Below are positions 17,780 to 25,126 of a stretch of DNA of 64,000 bases, piece after piece. Each line of letters opens with the position of its first letter. Position 1 is the stretch's first letter. The DNA comes from an uncultured Bacteroidota bacterium (GTDB lineage Bacteria > Bacteroidota > Bacteroidia > Bacteroidales > WCHB1-69): assembly GCA_902786595.1 (NCBI GenBank), contig CADADB010000001.1, positions 286,892 through 350,891 on the forward strand, in the 5' to 3' direction. Under the pieces are notes generated by a model, which was given only the letters and a program-made list of their open reading frames with translations, did not search any database and was not told where the DNA came from. Made by a program: the position numbers and the translations under genes.

Positions 17780-19531
17780 ATGAACAAAAAGGCTTCTCTT
17801 TTCTGCATAGTCACCCTGTTTGCGGTTTGTGGTTTCGCGCAGACCGTCACACTCACCTTCACGGGACGGGACGCCGCCAACCACCATGTGCAGGCCGAAC
17901 TCTTTCGAGTGGCCAACCTTTCAAAGAACTGGCAGGAGTATCTTTACTGGCCCGACACGGTGCTGACCCTACAAAAGGGATCTGGCATTCAAAATCCTGA
18001 GATGTCACAGCTGCCGTCTTTGGAACTGTCGCCAAACAGTCCGAATCCGTTTCATGGCACCACGGACATCCACTTGACCTTGGCGGATGCAGGCGTGGTG
18101 ACGTTGGATATCGCGGATGTTGGCGGGCGGCTAGTTTGGGCGGACGACATCCTTTTGAATCCTGGGCGCCACCAGTTCCGCATCACCCTTGCCCATGCGG
18201 GCACATACGTGATGAGCGCCCGCCTTAAGGGGGAATTGTCTTCCGTCAAAATGGTGTGCAACGAAGGCGGGGGTACCAATGTTGTTGAATATGTGGGCTA
18301 TACAAGGAAGGATAGTCGAGAAGCGCCGCCGGCCAAGTCCCATACCCGTGGCTCGGTCGTCCGTCCTTACGATCTCGGCGACCAGATGGAATATTCGGCG
18401 TATGCCACCATCAACGGCCAAGGTGAGGAAAGCCCGCACATCGAACAGCCCCTTGCGGATTCACAGACGGTGGTGCTGCCGTTTTCGAGTGTACAGCTAC
18501 GTCTTCCAACCGTCGTTACCGCGAATGTCACGAATATTACCGGCACTTCCGCTGTATGTGGCGGCATTGTGACCGATGATGGCGGTGACAGTGTAACGGC
18601 CCGAGGCGTTTGCGTAAGCATTTCGCCCAATCCGACGCTTGCCGGGCTGCATACGTCCGACGGGAGCGGCTTGGGAGTCTTCACCAGCCAATTGACAGGA
18701 CTGATGTCCAATCTTGTTTATTATGTTCGTGCATACGCCATCAATTCTGTGGGCATTGCCTATGGCGAGAAACAAAGTTTTTTCATACCTGTCAATCCCG
18801 ACGGTGATGCGAGGTCTTGTCCAGACGCACCGTTTGTTGTGGATATAGATGGGAATACGTATAACACAGTGCAAATTGGCCAGCAATGCTGGATGCGCGA
18901 GAATTTGCGTACAAGAAGGTATGCCGATGGCACCGACATTCCACAGGGGGAGAGCTATTCCCTCACATCGGCTTTTTGGTATTACCCGATGAACGAATCC
19001 GCCAACAAAGCGAATTACGGACTGCTGTACAACTGGGCGGCGCTGATGCACGACGCCACCGCCTCCAATTCCAATCCAAGTGGAGTGCAGGGTATCTGTC
19101 CTGACGGCTGGCATGTTCCGAGCAATGCCGAATGGGAACAGCTCCACACCTATGTGAAAAGCCATGGTCAAAATGTATGCGGCGGCATTGAGGACCAGAT
19201 TGGTAAGTCGCTGGCCGCCACGATGGGTTGGGATCTTGGGGGTACCTCCTGCGAGGTGGGCAATGCCAATCCGGCCACCAACAATGCTACCGGTTTCAGT
19301 GCATTGCCGGCAGGGTATTATCAAGGAGGCGATTACCTCATACCTGAGTTTGTCAATTACGGTGGGCTTGGCTATAACACATTCTTCTGGACCACTACCA
19401 TGGGAACCGACTCTTATGGCTTCAACAACACCTATTACTGGGGACTTCATTCGAACTATGCCTCCGTAATCCACAATAACTTTTATGACGCCGACGGCGA
19501 CGCTTATTCGGTGCGCTGTGTGAAAGACTGA
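17780..19531 (+). CDS. FISUMP-domain surface protein with an internal sorting-like domain
   Basis: 583 residues. Signal peptide MNKKASLFCIVTLFAVCGFA. Domain order: a short N-terminal beta region; residues of about 75-160 resembling a T9SS sorting or FlgD-like beta-sandwich (LELSPNSPNPFHGTTDIHLT, VTLDIADVGGRLVWADDILL, GTYVMSARLKGE); a fibronectin-like domain of about 235-340 (TSAVCGGIVTDDGGDSVTAR...YYVRAYAINSVGIAYG); and a C-terminal FISUMP domain from about 355 (VQIGQQCWMRENLRTRRYAD, GLLYNWAALM, GICPDGWHVPSNAEWEQL, YSVRCVKD). FISUMP proteins are abundant secreted proteins of gut Bacteroidetes and Fibrobacter with unknown function. The sorting-like module being near the N-terminus rather than at the end is odd. 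A single gene. Confidence 0.85.
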   Translation: MNKKASLFCIVTLFAVCGFAQTVTLTFTGRDAANHHVQAELFRVANLSKNWQEYLYWPDTVLTLQKGSGIQNPEMSQLPSLELSPNSPNPFHGTTDIHLTLADAGVVTLDIADVGGRLVWADDILLNPGRHQFRITLAHAGTYVMSARLKGELSSVKMVCNEGGGTNVVEYVGYTRKDSREAPPAKSHTRGSVVRPYDLGDQMEYSAYATINGQGEESPHIEQPLADSQTVVLPFSSVQLRLPTVVTANVTNITGTSAVCGGIVTDDGGDSVTARGVCVSISPNPTLAGLHTSDGSGLGVFTSQLTGLMSNLVYYVRAYAINSVGIAYGEKQSFFIPVNPDGDARSCPDAPFVVDIDGNTYNTVQIGQQCWMRENLRTRRYADGTDIPQGESYSLTSAFWYYPMNESANKANYGLLYNWAALMHDATASNSNPSGVQGICPDGWHVPSNAEWEQLHTYVKSHGQNVCGGIEDQIGKSLAATMGWDLGGTSCEVGNANPATNNATGFSALPAGYYQGGDYLIPEFVNYGGLGYNTFFWTTTMGTDSYGFNNTYYWGLHSNYASVIHNNFYDADGDAYSVRCVKD

Positions 19532-19622
19532 AATAGACAACTCAAAGCCTGAAATGATCCAGCACTTCCGTCCCGGCGAGAGCGCCGGCAATGGCATCGA
19601 CAGGCTCAGCGACGGAGATGAT

Positions 19623-20165
19623 TTAGCGATTCATCAGACGGCTTTCACCCCATTTGTACTGCGGGTACGCCTTCTTGAGGTCGTTGGCGGAACCCTCCAC
19701 GCCACTGCCACCGCTGGTGGCGAACACGTTGAGCACCTTGCCGCTAAGGTCGTGGGCTTCGATGAAAGTGTTGACGATGGTGGGAGCAGTGTACCACCAC
19801 ACGGGGAAGCCGATCCACACCGTGTCGTAGTCGGCGATGTTCTCGCATTTGCCCTTGATGGCCGGACGCGAGCTCTTGTCCTGCATCTCCAGCGTGGAGC
19901 GGGACTTCTTGTCGCGCCAGTCGAGGTCGGCGGCAGTGTAAGGTTGTTCAGGGGTAATCTCATAAAGGTCGGCGTTGTACTCTTGGGCGAGTTTCTGCGC
20001 GGCGGCCTTGGTGGTGCCGGTAGCTGAGAAATAAACGATCAAAGTCTTTTTCATCTCTTTCTGATTGGTTTGTGAATTCTTTTGGTTTTCAGCACTTTTG
20101 GGCGACTGAGCGCAGGCGGCCATCATCAGGCAACATGCGGCAACGATAAAGGTAATGTTTTTCAT
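19623..20165 (-). CDS. Lipoprotein flavodoxin
   Basis: 180 residues. A lipoprotein signal (FIVAACCLMMAACAQSPKSA) is followed by a short linker and a flavodoxin domain whose phosphate loop is LIVYFSATGTTKAAAQKLAQ. Conserved WIGFPVWWYTAPTIVNTFIE and FATSGGSGVEGSANDL are typical of flavodoxin-4 proteins. Cytoplasmic versions start at the internal Met (MKKTLIVYFSATG), so a shorter product is possible. The signal peptide suggests a periplasmic, membrane-anchored electron carrier, paralleling the Tat-exported flavoprotein at 16886. It is divergent from marC, with a -7 box at 20187-20194. Confidence 0.88.
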   Translation of the reverse strand: MKNITFIVAACCLMMAACAQSPKSAENQKNSQTNQKEMKKTLIVYFSATGTTKAAAQKLAQEYNADLYEITPEQPYTAADLDWRDKKSRSTLEMQDKSSRPAIKGKCENIADYDTVWIGFPVWWYTAPTIVNTFIEAHDLSGKVLNVFATSGGSGVEGSANDLKKAYPQYKWGESRLMNR

Positions 20166-20186
20166 TTCTGTCTTTTTTTAAGGCCG

Positions 20187-20194
20187 CAAAAGTA
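20187..20194 (-). promoter_or_regulatory. -7 box of the flavodoxin gene
   Basis: TACTTTTG then CGG on the minus strand, 22 bp before the ATG. Confidence 0.6.
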
Positions 20195-20249
20195 CATTTT
20201 TTATTTAGATGCAACGCATTGGAAAGCAGTTCCGCATCTGACATTTTTG

Positions 20250-20257
20250 TACTTTTG
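20250..20257 (+). promoter_or_regulatory. -7 box of marC
   Basis: TACTTTTG then CCGCCG, 25 bp before the ATG at 20282; supports that start rather than 20219, which lies upstream of the box. Confidence 0.65.
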
Positions 20258-20281
20258 CCGCCGTTAAAAAAAGGAAAGGCT

Positions 20282-20878
20282 ATGTTCGGAACCATCAACT
20301 TCGTAGAGATATTCAGTTCGTTCATCGTGATGTTCGCCATCATCGATATTTTGGGCTCCATCCCCATTTTCATGGGCATTCGTGATAAAAACCAGGACAT
20401 CAAGGCGGCACAGGCCTGTCTGACGGCTTTGGGTCTGTTCTTGCTCTTTTTCTTCGCCGGCGATGCCTTGTTCCGGCTTTTCGGCATCAACTCGGCCTCC
20501 TTTGCGGTGGCGGGTTCGTTGGTGCTCTTCATCCTTGCGGTGGAGATGGTCTTGGGTCGTGACATCATCAAGAACGAGCCGAGCAGCGGCGGCGCGAGCA
20601 TCGTGCCCGTGGCCTTCCCGCTCATTGCGGGTCCCGGCGCCATCACCGCCCTGCTCTCCCTCCGCGCCGACTACGCCGTCATCAACATCCTGCTGGGACT
20701 GTCGCTGAACATCATCCTTGACTACCTCGTCATCCGCTACCTCGACAAAATCCAGAAGCTGTTGGGCGCCAACGTGATCTTCATCATCCGCAAGTTTTTC
20801 GGCGTCATACTCTTGGCGATGGCCATCAACATGTTCGTCAACAACATTTTAGAGATCATCCACCAGGTGCCGAGATAG
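20282..20878 (+). CDS. marC: MarC-family integral membrane protein
   Basis: 198 residues from the ATG at 20282, behind a clear -7 box. Six hydrophobic segments are visible (FSSFIVMFAIIDILGSIPIF, ACLTALGLFLLFFFAGDALF, AVAGSLVLFILAVEMVLG, PLIAGPGAITALLSL, VINILLGLSLNIILDYLVIR, FFGVILLAMAINMFV). The DILGSIPIF and AGPGAITALL motifs are diagnostic of the MarC / UPF0056 family. Its transport function is still uncertain; the old link to multiple antibiotic resistance is not supported. Single gene, divergent from the flavodoxin. Confidence 0.92.
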   Translation: MFGTINFVEIFSSFIVMFAIIDILGSIPIFMGIRDKNQDIKAAQACLTALGLFLLFFFAGDALFRLFGINSASFAVAGSLVLFILAVEMVLGRDIIKNEPSSGGASIVPVAFPLIAGPGAITALLSLRADYAVINILLGLSLNIILDYLVIRYLDKIQKLLGANVIFIIRKFFGVILLAMAINMFVNNILEIIHQVPR

Positions 20879-20942
20879 GGCGGTGACAGGAGTCTCTTTT
20901 CAGGAGGGAGTTGAGTTTGAAACTATTTTCTGGATTTTTCCC

Positions 20943-22106
20943 TTACAATTTCGGCTCGTCGAAGGGGAAGGATATCTCCACCGTCTCATGGTCGCGCTGG
21001 ATCGTGAGGGTGATCTCCGTCATGCCGTCGAAGAAGGTCTTACGTTCCTCAAGAGAAATCCCCTTCACATCCCGTCCGTTGACAGCCGCGATGCGGTCGC
21101 CATTTCTCAAACCGGCTTTCTCGGCATTGGATTCTTCAGCCAGACTGTTGACCACCCAATATCCGAGGGTCCGGCTTCGGTCGGTGTAGGAGAATCCCCG
21201 CACGGGACTTTCAAATGGGTCATTGAACTTGGTGTTCGGCTTAAGAAAAAGGCGCTTTCCCGGAAGATCGATGATCATGTCGAAACGTTCCCAGAAGTCA
21301 TTGCCGACAATGCCGATGTATTCCTTGCTGGCGAGCGCCCCGCCCGTGTTGTTGCTGAATCCCATGACAATGTCGTTAAAGGTGAAGCCGCCCACCGAGG
21401 CGCTTTTCGCCCTGAAATCGCTGCCGGTAGCCGCCCCGCCGATACCGCCGACAGCCGTAGAGTACCGTATCTGCGGTGTGATGTTCGTCAAAGCATATTT
21501 CTGAGCCACCAAGCTCGTCAACTCCACCGAGCCGCTGCTGCCAAGGTCCATCAATCCCTCCCCTTCGATGATTATCCCCTCACTGATGGTAACCGTCAGC
21601 GGCACATAGATGCGTCTGTTTTCATAGCGTATGGGAATGGAGGTAAAACCTTCGGTGTGGCCCAATTGGTCTTCAAAAGCCATCAGCTCATTCAAATAGT
21701 CTATTGTGATGACTTTGCCGTCCAAGTTGTCGATTCCCAGTATGCCGTCGGCGTAATCGCCCACGATGGGTTTAAGCTGGATGATGGGAGAGATATCGCT
21801 CACATACTCTTGACCCGAAACGGTGTAAGTCAGCTCGTTGACGATGACCCGTACCGTTTCCTGACTGTTTCCGGCGCCGCCCATCCTGCCCTCGACGATC
21901 CTACTGTATTGGAGGTTGCTGTCGGCAACGAAAATGCTGTCGATGCAGGTGTAGGGGGATCCGGTGTCGAAGACCAGCCGGGCGGTTTTCCCGTTGACCT
22001 TTGATTCCAGGTAGAGATGGCTGTAATAGAGGATCTTGTTCATCTGCTGCCCCATGAGGGTGGAGAAGCAGAAGACGGCCGTCAGGAAAAGCAGTGTCTT
22101 TTTCAT
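20943..22106 (-). CDS. Retropepsin-like aspartic protease with C-terminal PDZ domain
   Basis: 387 residues from the ATG at 22106 (MKKTLLFLTAVFCFSTLMGQ), a signal peptide; an upstream ATG at 22148 would mask it. Two retropepsin-like halves are seen: the first with the catalytic triad Asp-Thr-Gly (RLVFDTGSPYTCID near residue 42), the second with GLMDLGSSGSVELT, where a DTG/DSG-type triad would be expected but Asp-Leu-Gly is present. A PDZ domain follows at the C-terminus (NAEKAGLRNGDRIAAVNGRD). It is probably a periplasmic or surface protease of the pepsin-like / PDZ type common in Bacteroidetes; the substrate is unknown. Whether the altered second triad is active is open. A TACCTTTG box lies at 22136-22143. 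Confidence 0.85.
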   Translation of the reverse strand: MKKTLLFLTAVFCFSTLMGQQMNKILYYSHLYLESKVNGKTARLVFDTGSPYTCIDSIFVADSNLQYSRIVEGRMGGAGNSQETVRVIVNELTYTVSGQEYVSDISPIIQLKPIVGDYADGILGIDNLDGKVITIDYLNELMAFEDQLGHTEGFTSIPIRYENRRIYVPLTVTISEGIIIEGEGLMDLGSSGSVELTSLVAQKYALTNITPQIRYSTAVGGIGGAATGSDFRAKSASVGGFTFNDIVMGFSNNTGGALASKEYIGIVGNDFWERFDMIIDLPGKRLFLKPNTKFNDPFESPVRGFSYTDRSRTLGYWVVNSLAEESNAEKAGLRNGDRIAAVNGRDVKGISLEERKTFFDGMTEITLTIQRDHETVEISFPFDEPKL

Positions 22107-22135
22107 TTGCGACATTTGGTGATAAAACAACGCCG

Positions 22136-22143
22136 CAAAGGTA
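22136..22143 (-). promoter_or_regulatory. -7 box of the aspartic protease gene
   Basis: TACCTTTG then CGGCG on the minus strand, 30 bp before the ATG at 22106. Confidence 0.6.
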
Positions 22144-22283
22144 CACAAAATAATGGTTTGGGATTCTCTTTTTCTTAGTCAGCAACTCTGTCTTCTGATT
22201 GCGAACTATATCAATGGTCGCTGATGATTGATTTTTTTCATAAGGAATTCTGATATTTTATATTACTACCCCGCCTAAAGGCA

Positions 22284-22304
22284 CCCCTTCTTGAAAAGAA
22301 GGGG
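22284..22304. repeat. Palindromic hairpin CCCCTTCTT-gaa-AAGAAGGGG
   Basis: Two perfect 9-nt arms with a 3-nt loop, followed by AATTTT. It could be a bidirectional terminator or a REP-like unit; the element in the second ZIP gene (59801-59817) is similar in style. Confidence 0.75.
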
Positions 22305-22566
22305 AATTTTCGCGATCGCACTTATCGTGCGGAAAACGGGATTTATTTCAAATCGAAAATTCAACAAATATTCATAAAGACATGTATGTCAATATGTTAA
22401 AATTGTTTTTTTTGAAAAATAATGCATCAGTAGTAGTTTGGGATTAAGGATTATCAAAACGGGGTGAGATGTGGAAAGATGCTCCGAGAGGCGACTTTCG
22501 ATATCAAGCTCCGCAATTGTCAAAGTCAATAACGTGATATTGAATTGTTTTTGTATTTTTTCAGCG

Positions 22567-22662
22567 GCAAAAACTAATGATACTAAGACAACAAAAACTA
22601 ACGATACTAAAGCGACAAAAACTAATAACGCTAAGGCGAAATAAACTAACAGGAATAAAAGT
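22567..22662 (+). repeat. Four tandem 24-bp repeats
   Basis: Units start at 22567, 22591, 22615 and 22639; the core is ACAAAAACTAAnGATACTAAnGCG, with the fourth unit most diverged. They end 9 bp before the ATG of the Fic-type remnant. In one frame they would encode repeats of KTNDTKA-like peptides, but there is no start codon for it. Confidence 0.85.
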
Positions 22663-22671
22663 ACTACAAAA

Positions 22672-22767
22672 ATGGCAACGATACAAGAGAAATTGGCAGA
22701 GTCACTGGCGGTGCTGAAGCAGGCGAGCGTGGAAGGGGATGTGTGGTTTATTGGGAGGTTAATGTAA
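22672..22767 (+). pseudogene. Truncated N-terminus of a Fic-type or AbiEi-like protein
   Basis: A 31-codon frame starting MATIQEKLAESLAVLKQ, then losing similarity and ending at TAA. The opening residues match, from memory, N-termini of Bacteroidales Fic proteins (MTIQEKLAESLxVLK...). The rest of such a gene is absent, suggesting it was cut when the following genes were inserted. Confidence 0.45.
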
Positions 22768-22816
22768 GAAGAGGTGTTCCTCTCTTCCTCAAGATTTGAC
22801 GAATAAGGATTTTTTG

Positions 22817-22824
22817 TATTTTTG
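22817..22824 (+). promoter_or_regulatory. -7 box of the AAA/TOPRIM operon
   Basis: TATTTTTG followed by C, 23 bp before the ATG of the AAA gene. Confidence 0.65.
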
Positions 22825-22847
22825 CAAATTAATTTGAATAAAAATAT

Positions 22848-24230
22848 ATGCTGACATATATCAAGATAAACGGTTTTAAGTCATTTCAAGATTTTGAAAT
22901 GACTTTCACTCCCTTGACAATTATCGCTGGAACCAATGCCGCTGGGAAAAGTAATTTATTTGATGCATTACGTCTTTTGTCCAGACTAACTGAAGTTGAT
23001 AAAATCCATACCGCTTTTCGTGAGGAGCAAAGAGGTGACATGCATGAGCTTTTCACCCAATATGATAATGATGAATATGCATCTATTATGGAGTTTGTTG
23101 TTGAGATGCTGGTTAACAAGGAGATTGCAGATGCATGGGGCGCGACCGCAACTTTAAAATACACAAGGCTGCGTTATGAGCTAAAGATCAAGCATTTCAT
23201 CAATGATAATGGGTTGGAGGATTTAGAAGTTGTACATGAATATCTGAGCACTATAAAACATAACGATGATCATTGGATAAAGCTCATTCCGCACAAACAA
23301 ATGGAACTCTGGCGGCCAAAAGTTGTGACGGGCAAGCGCGGTGTTCCATATATTGACACAAAAGTCGAGAACGGCATTCCTGTTGTTTATATTCCACAAG
23401 ACGGGACTTCTGGAAAAAAACGCGTCATTAATCTGCTGCACGCAAAGAAAACGATATTGAGCAGTTTTGATTCCGTAGATTTCCGACACATTCTCGCTGC
23501 AAAAGAGGAAATGAGGAGTTGGCAATTCCTTCAACTGAATCCTGAAGACTTAAGGCAACCCACAAGCAAGAAAGACGGAGAGGACACCATTTCTTTCTCT
23601 GGGAAAAATTTAGCCGCAGCACTTTATCGAATCAAACAAAAAGATCCATACTCTTTGGTGGAAATTTCAAGAAAACTGAGCAGTTTTATCCCGAATTACA
23701 CTGAAGTTGAAGTGAAAGATGATATTGAGAACAAGCAATATGTAATCTATCTAAAAGGGGAAGACGGAAAAGAATACTCTTCAAGAGTTCTTTCGGAAGG
23801 AACACTTCGGATGCTCGCATTGTGTATTTTGGAACAGGATGACAAACACACAGGTCTTTTGTGTTTTGAAGAGCCTGAAAACGGCATTCACCCGTTTCGA
23901 ATCAAAACAATGGTTGACCTGTTGAAAGATTTGTCAACAGATTTTGAAGATTCGGAAATGCCCTTAAGACAAGTCATTGTCAACACGCATTCTCCAGTGC
24001 TTGTCAATATCATTCATAAGCACTGGGTGAAAGACCTCAATGTTTCGCTTCACTTTGCCGAAATGCGGACCAGAATACAGGAGATAAACGGGAAAAAACA
24101 GAAGACAAAGTTCACGACCATTCTTCCGGTGGCAAAAGATGGTCAACTGTCGCTGCCTATCTCTGAGCAGGACAAAAAAGTCTCCATACTTACCGTAAAC
24201 GAATATCTAACCTCATTAAACGGAGAATAA
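22848..24230 (+). CDS. AAA (ABC/SMC-like) ATPase of a two-gene defence-type pair
   Basis: 460 residues, starting with the family's N-terminal strand (MLTYIKINGFKSFQDFEMTF). Walker A is GTNAAGKS at 28-35, an ABC signature-like motif is RVLSEGTLRMLAL near 317, and Walker B is GLLCFEEPENGIHP near 345; a His switch region follows (VIVNTHSPVLVNI). These mark the AAA_21/AAA_15 class related to OLD and AriA ATPases. The next gene, 2 bp downstream, is a TOPRIM-like protein, so the pair looks like an OLD nuclease split into two polypeptides, comparable to PARIS (AriA/AriB) or other AAA-TOPRIM defence systems. The gene is AT-rich, consistent with transfer. Function in phage defence is inference. Confidence 0.85.
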   Translation: MLTYIKINGFKSFQDFEMTFTPLTIIAGTNAAGKSNLFDALRLLSRLTEVDKIHTAFREEQRGDMHELFTQYDNDEYASIMEFVVEMLVNKEIADAWGATATLKYTRLRYELKIKHFINDNGLEDLEVVHEYLSTIKHNDDHWIKLIPHKQMELWRPKVVTGKRGVPYIDTKVENGIPVVYIPQDGTSGKKRVINLLHAKKTILSSFDSVDFRHILAAKEEMRSWQFLQLNPEDLRQPTSKKDGEDTISFSGKNLAAALYRIKQKDPYSLVEISRKLSSFIPNYTEVEVKDDIENKQYVIYLKGEDGKEYSSRVLSEGTLRMLALCILEQDDKHTGLLCFEEPENGIHPFRIKTMVDLLKDLSTDFEDSEMPLRQVIVNTHSPVLVNIIHKHWVKDLNVSLHFAEMRTRIQEINGKKQKTKFTTILPVAKDGQLSLPISEQDKKVSILTVNEYLTSLNGE

Positions 24231-24232
24231 TC

Positions 24233-24907
24233 ATGGCGGCGAGACAGGTTTTTGTTGGATTCACAACAGAGGGAAGTACTGATGTTCGTTTCCTGAGGAA
24301 GATCATAGAAAGGTCTTTTGAAGAAATCGCGTACGAGTGTCAGGGAGACGTGGAGCCCGTAGTCTGGCCATTGGGTGTTAAAAAGACAGACCTTTCGTTT
24401 AGTGAATACGCATTGAAAGCAGCGCAACAAGGGGTTGAGGAGATAGGGATGATGATTCTTTGCATACATTCAGATGCCGATGACGCCACAAATCAAAACG
24501 TACTTGACAATAAAATTGCTCCGGCACGGGAACTAATCAATGCCCAAAGCGATGACACTACGTGTAAAATACTAGTACCCGCGATTCCGGTTCAAATGAT
24601 GGAATCATGGATGTTGGCAGATAAAGACTTGTTAAAAAACGAGATTGGGACCACAAAAACAGATAATGAGCTCGGAATTAACCGCTCTCCCGAATCTATC
24701 ACAGACCCTAAGGCTGTAATTGAAGAAGCCATTAGAATAGCACGACAAGAAATAACGAGACGTAGAAGAAAAGAGTTAAGAATTAGTGATTTGTATCTTC
24801 CAGTTGGACAAAAAGTGTCGATTGACAAACTGAAAGGACTCCCTTCATACAGACGGTTTCAAGAAGATATCAGACAAGCCTATCGGGAATTGCATTTAAT
24901 GAAATAA
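24233..24907 (+). CDS. TOPRIM-like DUF4276 protein paired with the AAA ATPase
   Basis: 224 residues. The first strand VFVGFTTEGSTDVRFL carries the TOPRIM-type Glu (Glu13) with Asp17, and ILCIHSDADDAT carries the DxD (Asp81, Asp83). The pattern fits DUF4276, a TOPRIM-fold family expected to bind Mg and cut or bind nucleic acid. A Lys/Arg-rich helix (RQEITRRRRKELRI) near residue 175 may touch nucleic acid. Translation is probably coupled to the ATPase gene (2-bp gap). By analogy with AriA/AriB the ATPase would hold and release this effector, but no phage trigger can be seen from sequence. Confidence 0.75.
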   Translation: MAARQVFVGFTTEGSTDVRFLRKIIERSFEEIAYECQGDVEPVVWPLGVKKTDLSFSEYALKAAQQGVEEIGMMILCIHSDADDATNQNVLDNKIAPARELINAQSDDTTCKILVPAIPVQMMESWMLADKDLLKNEIGTTKTDNELGINRSPESITDPKAVIEEAIRIARQEITRRRRKELRISDLYLPVGQKVSIDKLKGLPSYRRFQEDIRQAYRELHLMK

Positions 24908-24909
24908 TC

Positions 24910-25032
24910 GTGTTCGATTGCCAAACTCGCGCCGACCTCCACGACAAATCGACGGGGCTGTACCTTTACGGGGATTTGTATGTGGCGGATGAGTTTATGA
25001 GGGAGATGGGGGATGGGATCCAGTGTACTTGA
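24910..25032 (+). pseudogene. Short remnant reading frame between defence genes
   Basis: A 40-codon frame from a GTG, VFDCQTRADLHDKSTGLYLY..., ending MREMGDGIQCT. It has the GC-richer composition of the ordinary genome, unlike its AT-rich neighbours, and looks like the 3' end of a broken resident gene. Family unknown; may be nothing. Confidence 0.3.
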
Positions 25033-25126
25033 ACAAATCCCATCACTATATGCGGAATTAGAGAAGGTGTGGTGGAAGGATGTAGTGGGGTGTTTATTTT
25101 GGAAATTTTGAAATAATTGCCAATAT

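Larger units (their letters stand above)
22107..22847. other. 741-bp intergenic region at the left edge of the defence-like island
   Basis: Holds the protease promoter, a palindromic hairpin (22284-22304), four 24-bp tandem repeats (22567-22662), the start of a broken Fic-type gene (22672-22767) and the promoter of the AAA gene. The rest (about 22310-22560) is AT-rich without recognisable genes. Confidence 0.7.

Noticed and set aside
18497-19597. 366-codon minus-strand frame opposite the FISUMP gene
   Set aside because: The plus strand encodes clear FISUMP motifs; the minus frame is a shadow.
22567-22662. CRISPR array
   Set aside because: The 24-bp units are contiguous without spacers and no cas gene is nearby; it is a simple tandem repeat.
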